Shown here: piece by piece, positions 63,742-64,000 of the stretch
Layout: every line of letters starts with the position of its first letter
Numbering within the stretch: the stretch's first letter is position 1
From: Megachile rotundata
Lineage: Eukaryota; Arthropoda; Insecta; Hymenoptera; Megachilidae
Length of the DNA stretch: 64,000 nucleotides
Direction: 5' to 3'
NCBI RefSeq assembly: GCF_050947335.1
Contig: NW_027473362.1
Coordinates: forward strand, 434,001 to 498,000
Translations under genes and position numbers: made by a program
The notes under the pieces: model-generated
Seen by the model: only the letters and a program-made list of their open reading frames with translations
The model's database searches: none
What the model was told of the DNA's origin: nothing

Positions 63742-64000
63742 ATTGTATGATTGCGATTGTATGATTGTGATTGTATGATTGTGATGTATGATTGTAATTG
63801 TATGATTATGATTGTATGATTGTGATGTATGATTGTAATTGTATGATTATGATTGTATGATTGTGATTGTATGATTGAGATTGTATGATTGAGATTGTAT
63901 GATTGTGATTGTATGCTTGCGATTGTATGATTGCGATTGTATGATTGTGATTGTATGATTGTGATTGTATGATTGTGATTGTATGATTGTGATTGTATGA
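60491..64000. repeat. 2.13 kb tandem pair, second copy cut by window end
   Basis: Landmarks at 60631, 61152 and 61571 recur at 62760, 63281 and 63700, each 2,129 bp later. The TCTGGGAG landmarks at 60491 and 62606 are 2,115 bp apart because the interval to the following landmark is 140 bp in the first and 154 bp in the second. A TATCATTCCG variant near 62,126 is private. The last bases are ordinary monomers, so the array continues past the window. Confidence 0.85.

Larger units (their letters stand above)
1..64000. repeat. 14-bp satellite array with higher-order repeats
   Basis: Every line of the window is built from the 14-bp unit TGATTGTGATTGTA or a close variant, in one orientation throughout, with no inversion and no unique interruption. 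The unit contains two ATTG cores, 6 and 8 bp apart, so it probably arose from a half-unit of about 7 bp. Common variants are TGATTGCGATTGTA, TGATTGAGATTGTA, TGATTATGATTGTA, a GCATG form, TTTTGAATG, TGCTTGCG, TGGTTG and GAATTC forms. Register breaks are few and recurrent: a 12-bp unit (GTGATGTATG), a 3-bp insertion next to some landmarks, and rare 1-bp, 6-bp and 8-bp changes. This is typical of eukaryotic satellite DNA, which usually forms heterochromatin. The family is not recognised and a centromeric role is not shown by sequence alone. Confidence 0.97.

Noticed and set aside
1..64000. CRISPR array
   Set aside because: Repeats are contiguous 14-bp units with no unique spacers, no leader and no cas genes.
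1..64000. Telomeric repeat array
   Set aside because: Telomere repeats are usually 5-8 bp G-rich units. Here G-triplets occur only in sparse landmarks, the unit is 14 bp, and no known telomere motif is present in tandem.
1..64000. Inverted repeats or hairpins, tRNA, rRNA, riboswitch or terminator structures
   Set aside because: With almost no C on one strand and no G on the other, stable G-C stems cannot form. I saw no inverted copy of any block and no cloverleaf or rRNA-like segment.
1..64000. Transposon or retroelement insertion
   Set aside because: No stretch departs from the monomer pattern long enough to hold one. The few register breaks are 1-8 bp and recur at the same cassette positions.

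Overview
The whole 64 kb window is one tandem satellite array. I find no gene, RNA gene, mobile element, CRISPR array or unique sequence, and neither array end lies inside the window: base 1 falls inside a repeat landmark and base 64,000 inside a repeat run. The basic unit is 14 bp, consensus TGATTGTGATTGTA on the + strand (7 T, 4 G, 3 A, 0 C). ATTG cores alternate 6 and 8 bp apart. The + strand is almost free of C and the minus strand almost free of G. A head-to-tail array of this size with layered higher-order repeats (HORs) is what eukaryotic heterochromatic or centromeric satellites look like. I do not recognise the family and cannot name the species.

Point variants of the monomer recur in fixed order and build cassettes of about 140 to 1,130 bp. 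Each cassette begins with a landmark of one to four copies of TTTGGGAGATTGTA, almost the only place GGG occurs. I count about 143 landmarks. The landmark is followed by a TTGCGATTG monomer, then a 12-bp short monomer, and an ordered series of variants up to the next landmark. Cassettes are grouped into kilobase units that were duplicated in tandem several times.

Region 1 (1 to about 14.1 kb) is the most mixed. It holds a pair of about 3.8 and 4.4 kb (5.15-8.99 and 9.44-13.84 kb). Region 2 (about 14.1-31.8 kb) has a 3.8 kb tandem pair (14.1-17.9, 17.9-21.7 kb). An 8.2 kb segment covering part of that pair was then duplicated almost without change (15.52-23.73, 23.73-31.93 kb). Region 3 (about 31.8-52.5 kb) is a tandem pair of 10.4 kb units, each made of two related halves of about 4.8 kb. 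Copy 1 has gained a 1,094-bp duplication and copy 2 a different 1,038-bp duplication. Region 4 (about 52.5-64 kb) has shorter units of about 2.25, 1.95 and 2.13 kb and lacks two variants found earlier (the EcoRI monomer and the CTG/GCG/ACG cluster).

Long open frames exist on the minus strand only. They are a by-product of composition: the minus-strand consensus has no stop codon in any frame, and because 14 is not a multiple of 3 all three frames read the same 14-residue peptide repeat. I treat none as coding. Coordinates of large units are approximate by one or a few monomers, because junctions lie in uniform runs; all comparisons were made by eye.
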